64,000 nucleotides of DNA, from contig NZ_AGQV01000004.1 in the NCBI RefSeq assembly GCF_000234355.1, positions 62,001 through 126,000 of the forward strand, given 5' to 3'. This DNA is from Gluconobacter morbifer G707. Its GTDB lineage: Bacteria > Pseudomonadota > Alphaproteobacteria > Acetobacterales > Acetobacteraceae. Below the pieces are notes generated by a model that searched no databases, had not been told where the DNA came from, and saw only the letters and a program-made list of their open reading frames with translations. The first letter of the stretch is position 1. Each line of letters opens with the position of its first letter. The translations under genes were made by a program, and so were the position numbers. This document shows, piece by piece, positions 27,439 to 35,017 of this stretch.

Positions 27439-27993
27439 ATGTCCCTGACCGAACTTTCCGGCGCGGTCATAAGCGCCCTCGGCGTCTGGCTGAGCGCATA
27501 TCGCGTCATGGCGTGCTGGCCGGTCTCGCTGCTGGCATCGGTGTTGTATGGCTGGATCTTCTTTCAGGCACATCTTTATGCGGATACGACGTTACAGGGT
27601 GTTTTCTGCGCGGGCATTCTTTACGGCTGGTGGTGCTGGCGGCAGGACCGGGACGTTTTTTCCAGCCTTCCCATCCGTGCGCCCGGAACGCGGCAGATCC
27701 TGTGGGGTGTGCTGGCCGCTGCGGTTGGGGGAACGGGATGGGCGGTCGTTCTGGCGCGCTGTACTGATGACCCGACGCCGGTCATGGATGCGTTTCTGAG
27801 CAGTTACAGCCTTCTGGGGCAGTTCTGGGGCACGCGCCGTTACCGGATTACATGGCTGCTTTGGATCGTGATCGACGTGATTTACGTGGGTCTTTTCATC
27901 AGCCGCGGACTTTATCCGACCGCCGTTCTCTACGCCGGTTTTGTCCTGCTGGCGTTTCATGGTTTCCGCCAGTGGACGGATGCGCGCGACTGA
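27439..27993 (+). CDS. pnuT: PnuC/PnuT-family inner-membrane vitamin transporter
   Basis: The protein has 184 residues and about six or seven membrane helices. PnuC-family features include WPVSLLASVLYGWIFF, LYADTTLQGVF, LYGWWCW, LLGQFWGTRRYRITW and LLWIVIDVIYVGLFI with the conserved aromatic residues that bind the vitamin. PnuC carries nicotinamide riboside and PnuT thiamine; the upstream TPP riboswitch favours PnuT. It begins 4 bp after the kinase stop. These transporters work by facilitated diffusion and depend on intracellular phosphorylation of the vitamin, which fits the preceding kinase. Confidence 0.9.
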   Translation: MSLTELSGAVISALGVWLSAYRVMACWPVSLLASVLYGWIFFQAHLYADTTLQGVFCAGILYGWWCWRQDRDVFSSLPIRAPGTRQILWGVLAAAVGGTGWAVVLARCTDDPTPVMDAFLSSYSLLGQFWGTRRYRITWLLWIVIDVIYVGLFISRGLYPTAVLYAGFVLLAFHGFRQWTDARD

Positions 27994-28007
27994 CACTGCG
28001 GAAAAAA

Positions 28008-28031
28008 CCCGCCCCGGAGAACCGGGACGGG
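28008..28031 (-). terminator. Intrinsic terminator for the RND operon (minus), possibly bidirectional
   Basis: CCCG-C-CCCGG pairs with CCGGG-A-CGGG (9 pairs, one mismatch) across an AGAA loop. On the minus strand the stem is followed by TTTTTT, so it terminates the gene ending at 28042. It is also located 14 bp after the pnuT stop on the plus strand. Confidence 0.85.
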
Positions 28032-28041
28032 TGAAGCGGTG

Positions 28042-28380
28042 TCAGTTCGTGGGCGTATCTTCTTCAGGAAGCGGCTGGACCTGGGTCAGCTTGCCAAAAC
28101 GGTCATAATAGAAAACCGATGTTCCGCGCCGCTCGGCATAGCCATCCGGCTGCCCGTCCTTCGTCTGGAACATGAGCCGGAAGGCGTCCGGCTGCTCGAT
28201 GACCTTGTCTCCGCGCGGACGATACTTGTACCGGCTGAAATCCGCGTGGCTCTTGGGAAGCTGCGAATTGCGGTACAGGTCATGCATGTCGGGCTTCTTG
28301 GATCCGTCATCCGCCTCCTGTGCCAGCGCCACGCCCGTCAGTGCGAATGTGGCCAGTAAGGGGACAAGAAACCTGCGCAT
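28042..28380 (-). CDS. Small secreted protein of unknown function (RND operon)
   Basis: The protein has 112 residues with a clear signal peptide (MRRFLVPLLATFALTGVALA, cleavage about residue 20). The mature part is small and charged, with DMHDLYRNSQLPKSHADF, VIEQPDAFRLMFQTKDG and GTSVFYYDRFGKLTQVQPLP. I do not recognise a family. It starts 13 bp after the outer-membrane factor gene and ends just before a terminator, so it is a fourth member of the RND efflux operon. A periplasmic accessory role is possible but not shown. Confidence 0.75.
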   Translation of the reverse strand: MRRFLVPLLATFALTGVALAQEADDGSKKPDMHDLYRNSQLPKSHADFSRYKYRPRGDKVIEQPDAFRLMFQTKDGQPDGYAERRGTSVFYYDRFGKLTQVQPLPEEDTPTN

Positions 28381-28393
28381 GGATACTCTCCGG

Positions 28394-29848
28394 TCAATGC
28401 GTTGCAGGTTTCACCTTAGGCGAAACCGTCGTGCGGCTCCACCCACCTCCGAGCGCACGATAGAGCGTGACAAGGTTTTCGAACCGCGCGGCCTGGATGG
28501 TCACGGAATTCAGCTGCGCCTGATAGAGGGTGCGCTGCTGTTCCAGTGTGGTCAGGTAGCTGTCGATTCCGGCGCGGTAGCGCATCATGGCCAGATCGTA
28601 GGCTTTCTGTGACTGGTCCACCAGCGAATGCAGATGGAGATCTTCCGCCTTGTAGGTCTGGCGTGCCGTCAGGGCATCCGAGACTTCGCGGAAAGCTGTC
28701 TGCACCGTTTTCTCGTACTGGGCGGCATATTGCAGTTTCTGTCCCTTGGAGATGCGCAGGTTCCCCTCATTCTGTCCCCAGGTGAAGATCGGGATCGTGA
28801 TGTTGGGGGAGACTTCCCATGTTTCGGCGCCCGGTGTGAACAGATGCCGGAACTGGAGCGAGCTTGTGCCTTCCGATGCCGTCAGCGTCACCTTGGGGAA
28901 GAACGCCGCACGCGCCGCGCCGATATTGGCGTTTGCGCCCACCAGGGTATGTTCCGCCGCGCGGATGTCTGGGCGCTGCTCCAGCAGGTCCGACGGCAGC
29001 CCGGCCGGCAAATCGGCGATCATGGTCTGGGTTCCGAACGGAGCCGGAGGCGGCAGATCATCCGGGATCGGCGTCCCGATGACGAGCTGGAGTGCATGCT
29101 CGTCATCCGCAATGGCGCGGGTGTATTGGGCTTTATATGCCTCCGCCTCTTCTACCTGCGTCTTGACCTGCGCCAGTGTCAGGGCATCCGTTTCCCCGTT
29201 GTCATAGGACAGCTGTGTCAGACGCAGGGTGTCACGCTGGGATTTCAGTGTGTCTTCCGTGATGGCTAGTTGCGCGCGGTCAGCCAGCCACTGGATATAG
29301 GTCTCCGCGACCTGTGAAACCGTGGTGAGCAGGACGTTGCGGGCATTTTCAAGACTGCTCAGCACGCCTTCCGCCTGCTGGCGTGTCAGATTGCGGATGC
29401 GCCCCCAGAGATCGACCTCATAGGACGAAAACCCGATGGACGTCTGGAACAGGCGCAGCGTTCCGATGCTTTCTCCCACACCCGGCGCGAAGGAGAAGCC
29501 GGCCGTGCTGGACGGACCGTAGAACAGACCCTGCCCACCCGTGGAGATCATGGGAAAGAGGGACGCATTCTGTGCCTGGTACTGGCCCCGGGCCACGGTA
29601 ATGGCGGCAGCCTGCGCGGCAAGATCACGGTTGTTTTTCAGCGCCAGCCCGATCAGGGCCTTCAGCCGCGGGTCCGTAAAGAAATCTTCCCATCCCAGAT
29701 TGGCAACTTTTTTGTCCGCTGGCGTATCGCCGGCGTCCGCGTCTTTCGGATAGGTGTTCTGAACCGGCTGGATCGGGCGGTGATAGGTCGGCGCGAGATT
29801 ACATGCTGACAGCATGAGGAAGGCGGCGAGTCCGAGACGGGTCTTCAT
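28394..29848 (-). CDS. RND efflux outer-membrane lipoprotein (NodT/OprM family)
   Basis: This TolC-like outer-membrane factor has 484 residues. The lipobox MLSAC gives acylated Cys16. The duplicated outer-membrane-efflux domain shows NRDLAAQAAAITVARGQYQ, GFSSYEVDLWGRIRNLTRQ, LLEQRPDIRAAEHTLVGA and VTLYRALGGGW, all standard for this family. The start overlaps the RND pump stop (ATGA). It forms the exit duct of the tripartite pump encoded by the three upstream genes. A small secreted protein gene follows. Confidence 0.95.
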   Translation of the reverse strand: MKTRLGLAAFLMLSACNLAPTYHRPIQPVQNTYPKDADAGDTPADKKVANLGWEDFFTDPRLKALIGLALKNNRDLAAQAAAITVARGQYQAQNASLFPMISTGGQGLFYGPSSTAGFSFAPGVGESIGTLRLFQTSIGFSSYEVDLWGRIRNLTRQQAEGVLSSLENARNVLLTTVSQVAETYIQWLADRAQLAITEDTLKSQRDTLRLTQLSYDNGETDALTLAQVKTQVEEAEAYKAQYTRAIADDEHALQLVIGTPIPDDLPPPAPFGTQTMIADLPAGLPSDLLEQRPDIRAAEHTLVGANANIGAARAAFFPKVTLTASEGTSSLQFRHLFTPGAETWEVSPNITIPIFTWGQNEGNLRISKGQKLQYAAQYEKTVQTAFREVSDALTARQTYKAEDLHLHSLVDQSQKAYDLAMMRYRAGIDSYLTTLEQQRTLYQAQLNSVTIQAARFENLVTLYRALGGGWSRTTVSPKVKPATH

Positions 29849-32800
29849 GCGCCGTGCTCCCCTTCAGTAGCAGGTTGGGATGTATTCAGGTGGTCATAGG
29901 GGTCTTTACGGTCCTTGATGCGCTGCACCCGGAAGAGGCGCAGGATCACGACAAAGAAGACCGGCACGAAATAGACCGCCAGCAGCGTGGCGGAAAGCAT
30001 GCCGCCAACCACGCAGGTTCCGATGGCCACACGCGCCGCCGAGCCTGCACCCGTTGCGATCGCGAGCGGGAAGACACCACAGACGAAGGCGATGGACGTC
30101 ATGAGGATCGGACGCAGACGCTCACGCCCGGCTTCCAGAACGGACTCTTCCAGACTTTTCCCCTGCTCGAAGAATTCCTTGGCGAATTCGACGATCAGGA
30201 TGGCGTTCTTCACGGACAGACCGACGGTCGTGAGCAGACCCACCTGGAAATAGACGTCATTCGCAAGCCCCCGTCCCAGCGTTGCCACGATGGCGCCGAG
30301 AACACCCAAGGGCAGCACCAGAAGCACCGCAAACGGAATGGCCCAGCTTTCATAAAGGGCGGCAAGGCAGAAGAGGATCACGATGACTGCAAGCGCATAG
30401 AGCGGGCCGGTGGAGCCCCCGGACGCCAGCTGCTCGAAGGACAGGCCGGTCCATTCATGACCGATGCCGGGCGGCAGCTTCGTGAGGATTTCCTCCATGT
30501 CCTGCATGGCCTGACCGGAACTGACTCCCGATGCAGGCTGGCCCTGGATTTCGTAGGAGTTCAGGCCGTTATAGTCCTCAACCTTCTGCGGGCCGTTTTC
30601 CCAGTGACCGGAGGCAAAGGCATTGAACGGCACCATCGTGCCTGTCGCATTGCGGATATACCAGCGGTTCAGATCCTCCGGCGTCATGCGCGCCCAGGGT
30701 TCGCCCTGGATATAGACCTGCTTTACGCGGTCATTGCGCATGAACTGGTTGACGTAGATGGAGCCAAACGCGCCTTCCACGGTGGTATTGATATCCGTGT
30801 TGGTCAGGCCGAGGGCATTGGCGCGTTCGCGGTTGATGTCGAGTTTGAACTGTGGTGCGTCCTCCATGCCCAGGGGACGGACGGCCTGAAGATGCGGGTT
30901 CTTCGCCGCCATGCCCAGAACCTGGTTACGGGCAGCCAGAAGAGCGGCATGACCCAGATGGCCGTTATCTTCCAGTTCAAGATCGAATCCGGTCGCGTTG
31001 CCCAGTTCCATCACGGCGGGCGGGTTCACGGCGAAGATCTGCGCATCCGGGTCCATCCAGAAATGCATCATGATTTCACGTGAGACCGTCATGGTCGTAT
31101 GCGCACTGCCCGGGCGGTCTTCCCACGGTTTCATGCGGATGAAGAACGCCGCTGCCGTCTGTCCCTGCCCGGCGAAACTGAAGCCGGTCATGGTGAAGAC
31201 GGATTCGACGTAGGGGCCATATGTTTTGAGGACGTAATCGGTGATTTTGCGGTTAACGGCGGCAGCCTGCTCCTGCGTGGCGTTGTTGCGCATCGTCACC
31301 TGACCGAAGATGATGCCCTGATCCTCATCCGGCAGGAAGCCTCCGGGAACCTGGAAGAAGAGATACACCACGCCGGCCGTGACGACCGCGAACACCACCA
31401 TACTGATGACCGGCACGCCGATCATCCACTTCACACCCCGCAGATAACCATTGGTCAGACGGTCGAAATTCCGGTTGAACCAGGCAGCCGGACCACGGTC
31501 ATGGGTCTTGTGGGTCGGTTTGAGCATGGAGCCGCACAGGGCCGGCGTCATGACCACGGCCACCAGAACGGACAGCCACATGGCCGCGACGATCGTGATG
31601 GAGAACTGGCGATAGATCACGCCGGTCGAGCCATTGAAGGCCGCCATTGGCAGGAACACGGCCGTCAGCACCAGCACGATGCCGACCAGCGCGCCCGAGA
31701 TCTCGTCCATCGATACGCGGGCAGCCTCTTTCGGAGACAGTCCCTTGTCCGTCATGACACGCTCGACGTTCTCGACCACCACGATGGCGTCATCCACCAG
31801 CAAACCCACAGCCAGCACCATGGCCAGCATGGTCAGGGTGTTGATGCTGTAACCCAACGCGCCCAGCAGAGCGAACGTACCCAGCAGCACCACCGGCACG
31901 GCGATGGTCGGGATCAGGGTCGCGCGGAAGTTCTGGAGGAACACGAACATCACGATGAAGACGAGACCGATGGCGATCACCAGCGTCTCGATCACCTCAT
32001 GGATGGAGAGCGTAATGAACGGTTCGGTATCAAGCGGATAAACCGTTTTCAGGCCGGGAGGATAGAATTTCTCAAGCTGTGCGATGCGGGCGCGGACGGC
32101 AGCTTCCGTCTTGATCTGGTTGGCACCCGGCGCCAGCTTGAGCGCCATCGCCGAAGCCGGATGGTTGTTATACATCGAGCCCATGGCATAATTCTGGGCA
32201 CCGAGTTCCACGCGTGCCACGTCCTTCATCCGGACCTGGCTTCCGTCCTGCTGGACCTTCAGGAGGATCTGACTGAATTCCTCGGGTTTGCTGAAGCGGG
32301 TCGGTCCGATGATGGTCGCGTCGAAGCCGATGCCCTTCTTGGCCGGAAGACCACCCAGTTCACCGGACGAAACCTGGATGTTCTGGGCTGAGATCGCGTT
32401 CTGCACGTCCCCGACCGTCAGGCCGTAATTGTAGAGCTTCGACGGATCGAGCCAGATGCGCATGGCATATTCGGACCCGAACTGCGTATGGTCGCCCACG
32501 CCCGACACGCGCGAAAGCGGGTCGGAGATATTGGACGCCACGTAATCCGCGATGTCCTGCCCCGACATGCTTCCATCCGTGGAGATGAGGGCAATGACCA
32601 TCATGAAGTTCTTGGTGGCCTTCGTGACGCTCAGGCCCTGGGCGGTGACTTCCGTTGGCAGGCGCGGCTGGGCAAGTTGCAGCTTGTTCTGCACCTGCAC
32701 CTGCGCGATGTCCGGGTTGGTTCCCTGCTCGAACGACAGGTCGATCTCCATCTGGCCGCTCGCATAGGACGAGGCGGACAGGTATTCGAGATGGTCCAGG

Positions 32801-33018
32801 CCGTACATCTGCTGGAGAATTGGCCGGACGACGGTGTTGTTCACCGTCTCGGCGGAGGCACCCGGATACGTCACCGTAATGGCGATCTGGGGCGGTGCGA
32901 TGCTGGGATACTGTGCAATCGGCAGGCGCGTGATGGCCACGGCGCCGACGAGCATGATGATCAGACCGACAACCCATGCGAAGATGGGCCGGTCAATAAA
33001 GAAGCGTGACAGACGCAT
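29845..33018 (-). CDS. RND multidrug efflux permease (HAE1/AcrB family)
   Basis: This inner-membrane proton antiporter has 1057 residues and begins MRLSRFFIDRPIFAWVVGL, a hallmark of the family. The duplicated topology is visible, and the proton-relay Asp pair lies in LAVGLLVDDAIVVVENVER. The N-terminal porter part includes TRLPIAQYPSIAPPQIAI and PGASAETVNNTVVRPI. It sits between the adaptor (6 bp upstream) and the outer-membrane factor (4 bp overlap). Substrates are probably hydrophobic drugs or solvents. Expression is probably set by the divergent TetR regulator. Confidence 0.97.
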   Translation of the reverse strand: MRLSRFFIDRPIFAWVVGLIIMLVGAVAITRLPIAQYPSIAPPQIAITVTYPGASAETVNNTVVRPILQQMYGLDHLEYLSASSYASGQMEIDLSFEQGTNPDIAQVQVQNKLQLAQPRLPTEVTAQGLSVTKATKNFMMVIALISTDGSMSGQDIADYVASNISDPLSRVSGVGDHTQFGSEYAMRIWLDPSKLYNYGLTVGDVQNAISAQNIQVSSGELGGLPAKKGIGFDATIIGPTRFSKPEEFSQILLKVQQDGSQVRMKDVARVELGAQNYAMGSMYNNHPASAMALKLAPGANQIKTEAAVRARIAQLEKFYPPGLKTVYPLDTEPFITLSIHEVIETLVIAIGLVFIVMFVFLQNFRATLIPTIAVPVVLLGTFALLGALGYSINTLTMLAMVLAVGLLVDDAIVVVENVERVMTDKGLSPKEAARVSMDEISGALVGIVLVLTAVFLPMAAFNGSTGVIYRQFSITIVAAMWLSVLVAVVMTPALCGSMLKPTHKTHDRGPAAWFNRNFDRLTNGYLRGVKWMIGVPVISMVVFAVVTAGVVYLFFQVPGGFLPDEDQGIIFGQVTMRNNATQEQAAAVNRKITDYVLKTYGPYVESVFTMTGFSFAGQGQTAAAFFIRMKPWEDRPGSAHTTMTVSREIMMHFWMDPDAQIFAVNPPAVMELGNATGFDLELEDNGHLGHAALLAARNQVLGMAAKNPHLQAVRPLGMEDAPQFKLDINRERANALGLTNTDINTTVEGAFGSIYVNQFMRNDRVKQVYIQGEPWARMTPEDLNRWYIRNATGTMVPFNAFASGHWENGPQKVEDYNGLNSYEIQGQPASGVSSGQAMQDMEEILTKLPPGIGHEWTGLSFEQLASGGSTGPLYALAVIVILFCLAALYESWAIPFAVLLVLPLGVLGAIVATLGRGLANDVYFQVGLLTTVGLSVKNAILIVEFAKEFFEQGKSLEESVLEAGRERLRPILMTSIAFVCGVFPLAIATGAGSAARVAIGTCVVGGMLSATLLAVYFVPVFFVVILRLFRVQRIKDRKDPYDHLNTSQPATEGEHGA

Positions 33019-33024
33019 GAGGGA

Positions 33025-34233
33025 TCAGTCTCCCTTTCCGGCGGCCGGAACATCCTGCGGCGAGACCTTCGCCCCCGGGCTGACCTTCTGGAGACCGTTG
33101 ACGATCACACGCTCGCCGCCTTTCAGGCCATCCGTCACGATCCAGTCCGACCCGATGGTGCGCCCCATCTGGATGCTGCGCTGCTGGACCTTGCTGTCCG
33201 CGTCCACGAGCATCACGTAGGGATTGCCCTTCGTGTCACGCTGCACCGCCACCTGCGGGACGAGCAGCCCGTTCGGATCAATGCCTTCCTCGATATGGGC
33301 ATGCACGAACATGCCGGGCAGGAGCAGACGATCGGGGTTCGGGAAAATGGCCCGCATGATCAGCGTACCGGTGGCAGGATCGACCGTTACTTCCGACAGC
33401 TGGAGCTTGCCTTTCTGCGGATATTCGGAATTGTCTTCGAGTTTCAGTCCCACGGAGGCCGCATCCCTGCCGTTCCGCTCGATCTGGCCAGAGGCGAGTT
33501 CGCGCTTCAGGCGCAGCATGTCGCTCGCGGCAAGATTGACGTCCACATAGATCGGATCGAGCCGGGTCACGACGGCGATGGGCTGTGTCTGCCCGGCCGT
33601 CAGGAGCGCGCCGGGGGTGTAGAGGGTCCGGCCGATACGGCCATCGATCGGCGCGCGGACGTGGGTATAATTCAGATTGACTGCGGCGGCCTCGACCGAT
33701 GCCTTGGCCTGCGCGACCTGTGCCTCGGCCTCACGCGCGGTGGCCAGGGTGTTATCAAAATCCTGTGAACTGACTGCATGGGCCGCCACAAGCGGACGAT
33801 ACCGGCGCAACTGGCTCTGTGCACGGGCGGCGGCGGCCTGTGCGTTCAGAAGCTGGGCCTTCGCCTGATCGTAGGCTGCCTGATAGGGCGCAATATAGAT
33901 CTGGAACAGTTGCTGACCGGCCTTGACGTCCGCGCCTTCCGTAAAATCACGCGAAACAATGACGCCGTTGACCTGCGGACGGATCTGGGCCTGTTCGTAA
34001 GCCTCCACCCGGCCCGGAAGCGAGGTTTCAAGCGTGACGGGCTGGGTCTGGAGCGTCATGACGCCAACGGGCTGGGGCGGCATGGAAGCGTGAGGCGTTT
34101 TCTTCTGGCATGCTCCCAGGCAGACGGCCAGCAGGGCCAGAGCAGCCGCGCCGCGCCTGTTCTTCTTCCCCGAAACGGCCCCGCCTGCACCATCGAATGA
34201 CTGGTTTGAAAACGATTTCTGAAAAGAAGGCAT
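33025..34233 (-). CDS. RND periplasmic adaptor lipoprotein (membrane fusion protein)
   Basis: This HlyD/AcrA-type adaptor has 402 residues. The signal sequence has a long N-region and a lipobox VCLGAC (Cys42). Then come VGVMTLQTQPVTLETSLPG, a coiled-coil hairpin (QAKAQLLNAQAAAARAQSQL), lipoyl parts and the beta-barrel (RTLYTPGALLTAGQTQPIAV). It is the first gene of the efflux operon and starts about 70 bp from the divergent TetR gene. Two GAAAC-N6-GTTTC dyads lie in that interval. Confidence 0.95.
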   Translation of the reverse strand: MPSFQKSFSNQSFDGAGGAVSGKKNRRGAAALALLAVCLGACQKKTPHASMPPQPVGVMTLQTQPVTLETSLPGRVEAYEQAQIRPQVNGVIVSRDFTEGADVKAGQQLFQIYIAPYQAAYDQAKAQLLNAQAAAARAQSQLRRYRPLVAAHAVSSQDFDNTLATAREAEAQVAQAKASVEAAAVNLNYTHVRAPIDGRIGRTLYTPGALLTAGQTQPIAVVTRLDPIYVDVNLAASDMLRLKRELASGQIERNGRDAASVGLKLEDNSEYPQKGKLQLSEVTVDPATGTLIMRAIFPNPDRLLLPGMFVHAHIEEGIDPNGLLVPQVAVQRDTKGNPYVMLVDADSKVQQRSIQMGRTIGSDWIVTDGLKGGERVIVNGLQKVSPGAKVSPQDVPAAGKGD

Positions 34234-34258
34234 GATGCGGGCGCTATCCTATGATACA

Positions 34259-34274
34259 GAAACCATGCAGTTTC
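34259..34274. promoter_or_regulatory. Candidate TetR operator, site 1 (GAAAC-N6-GTTTC)
   Basis: GAAACCATGCAGTTTC is a 5-6-5 dyad in the 70 bp space between the RND operon (34233, minus) and its divergent TetR gene. An identical-architecture site starts 28 bp away, so two dimers could bind. Confidence 0.6.
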
Positions 34275-34286
34275 CTGACTGAGAGG

Positions 34287-34302
34287 GAAACTAGCGGGTT
34301 TC
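34287..34302. promoter_or_regulatory. Candidate TetR operator, site 2 (GAAAC-N6-GTTTC)
   Basis: GAAACTAGCGGGTTTC repeats the GAAAC-N6-GTTTC pattern of the site at 34259-34274. It ends two bases before the TTG start codon proposed for the TetR gene, so either the operator overlaps the leader or the true start is further in (GTG at 34337). Confidence 0.6.
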
Positions 34303-34303
34303 T

Positions 34304-35017
34304 TTGACTGACGTCAATTCAGAGTATGTCACCAGAGTGGAGTTTAACTTGAATTCGTCCTCTTCCACCTTCCCTGAAGGTTCCCTGTCCGGCGGCTGTG
34401 GTCGCACGCCCCAGCTGGACGAAAGGGAGAGGAGGACAAGAATTCTGGATGCGGCCAGTTCAATGCTGGCTACACATGGATACCATGCTGCCTCCATGGA
34501 CAGCATCGCCGCCTGCTCGGGAATGTCCAAAAAGACGCTCTACCAGTTTTTCGATTCCAAGAAAGCCCTGTTCGAAACGCTGATTCTCGAACGGCTTTTT
34601 GCCCCGATCAATTACACGCCCTCACCGGATGAACCGCTCGACCGTCAGCTGTTCGGTCTCATGAGCTACGTTGCGCGCGTCCTATTCTGCACGGAACGGC
34701 TGAGCCTGCTGCGGTCCGTCGTCTCCGAAACCAACCGCAACCCGGCCGTGCGCCAGCTGGTAGCGGACCTTTTCCATCTCTCAGGGCACGGACTTCCTCT
34801 TCAGGGATGGCTGGAACTCCAGAACCGAAACGGCAACCTGCATATCCAGGATCCGCATGAAGCAGCCGATCTGCTGTTCGGCATGACACTGGGTGGCCCC
34901 CTGCTGGCCAGCCTGACGTTCTGCAAACCGGAACGGCGCGGGGAAAATCTGGACCAGTTCATTGCCTATGGCGTCGAGGTCTTTCTGAAAGGCCACCGCT
35001 ACCCACCGACACCCTGA
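34304..35017 (+). CDS. TetR/AcrR family regulator of the RND operon
   Basis: This transcriptional regulator has up to 237 residues. The HTH domain is at about 44-95 (RILDAASSMLATHGYHA, SMDSIAACSGMSKKTLYQFF), followed by an AcrR-type ligand domain. The start is uncertain: TTG at 34304 touches a candidate operator, and an in-frame GTG at 34337 is an alternative. Neither has a good ribosome binding site. It is divergent from the efflux operon and most likely represses it and itself through the two dyads. The inducer is unknown. Confidence 0.88.
   Translation: MTDVNSEYVTRVEFNLNSSSSTFPEGSLSGGCGRTPQLDERERRTRILDAASSMLATHGYHAASMDSIAACSGMSKKTLYQFFDSKKALFETLILERLFAPINYTPSPDEPLDRQLFGLMSYVARVLFCTERLSLLRSVVSETNRNPAVRQLVADLFHLSGHGLPLQGWLELQNRNGNLHIQDPHEAADLLFGMTLGGPLLASLTFCKPERRGENLDQFIAYGVEVFLKGHRYPPTP

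Noticed and set aside
29854-32391. Two long plus-strand frames (409 and 430 codons)
   Set aside because: Antisense to the RND permease; His/Asp/Arg-rich translation typical of shadow frames.
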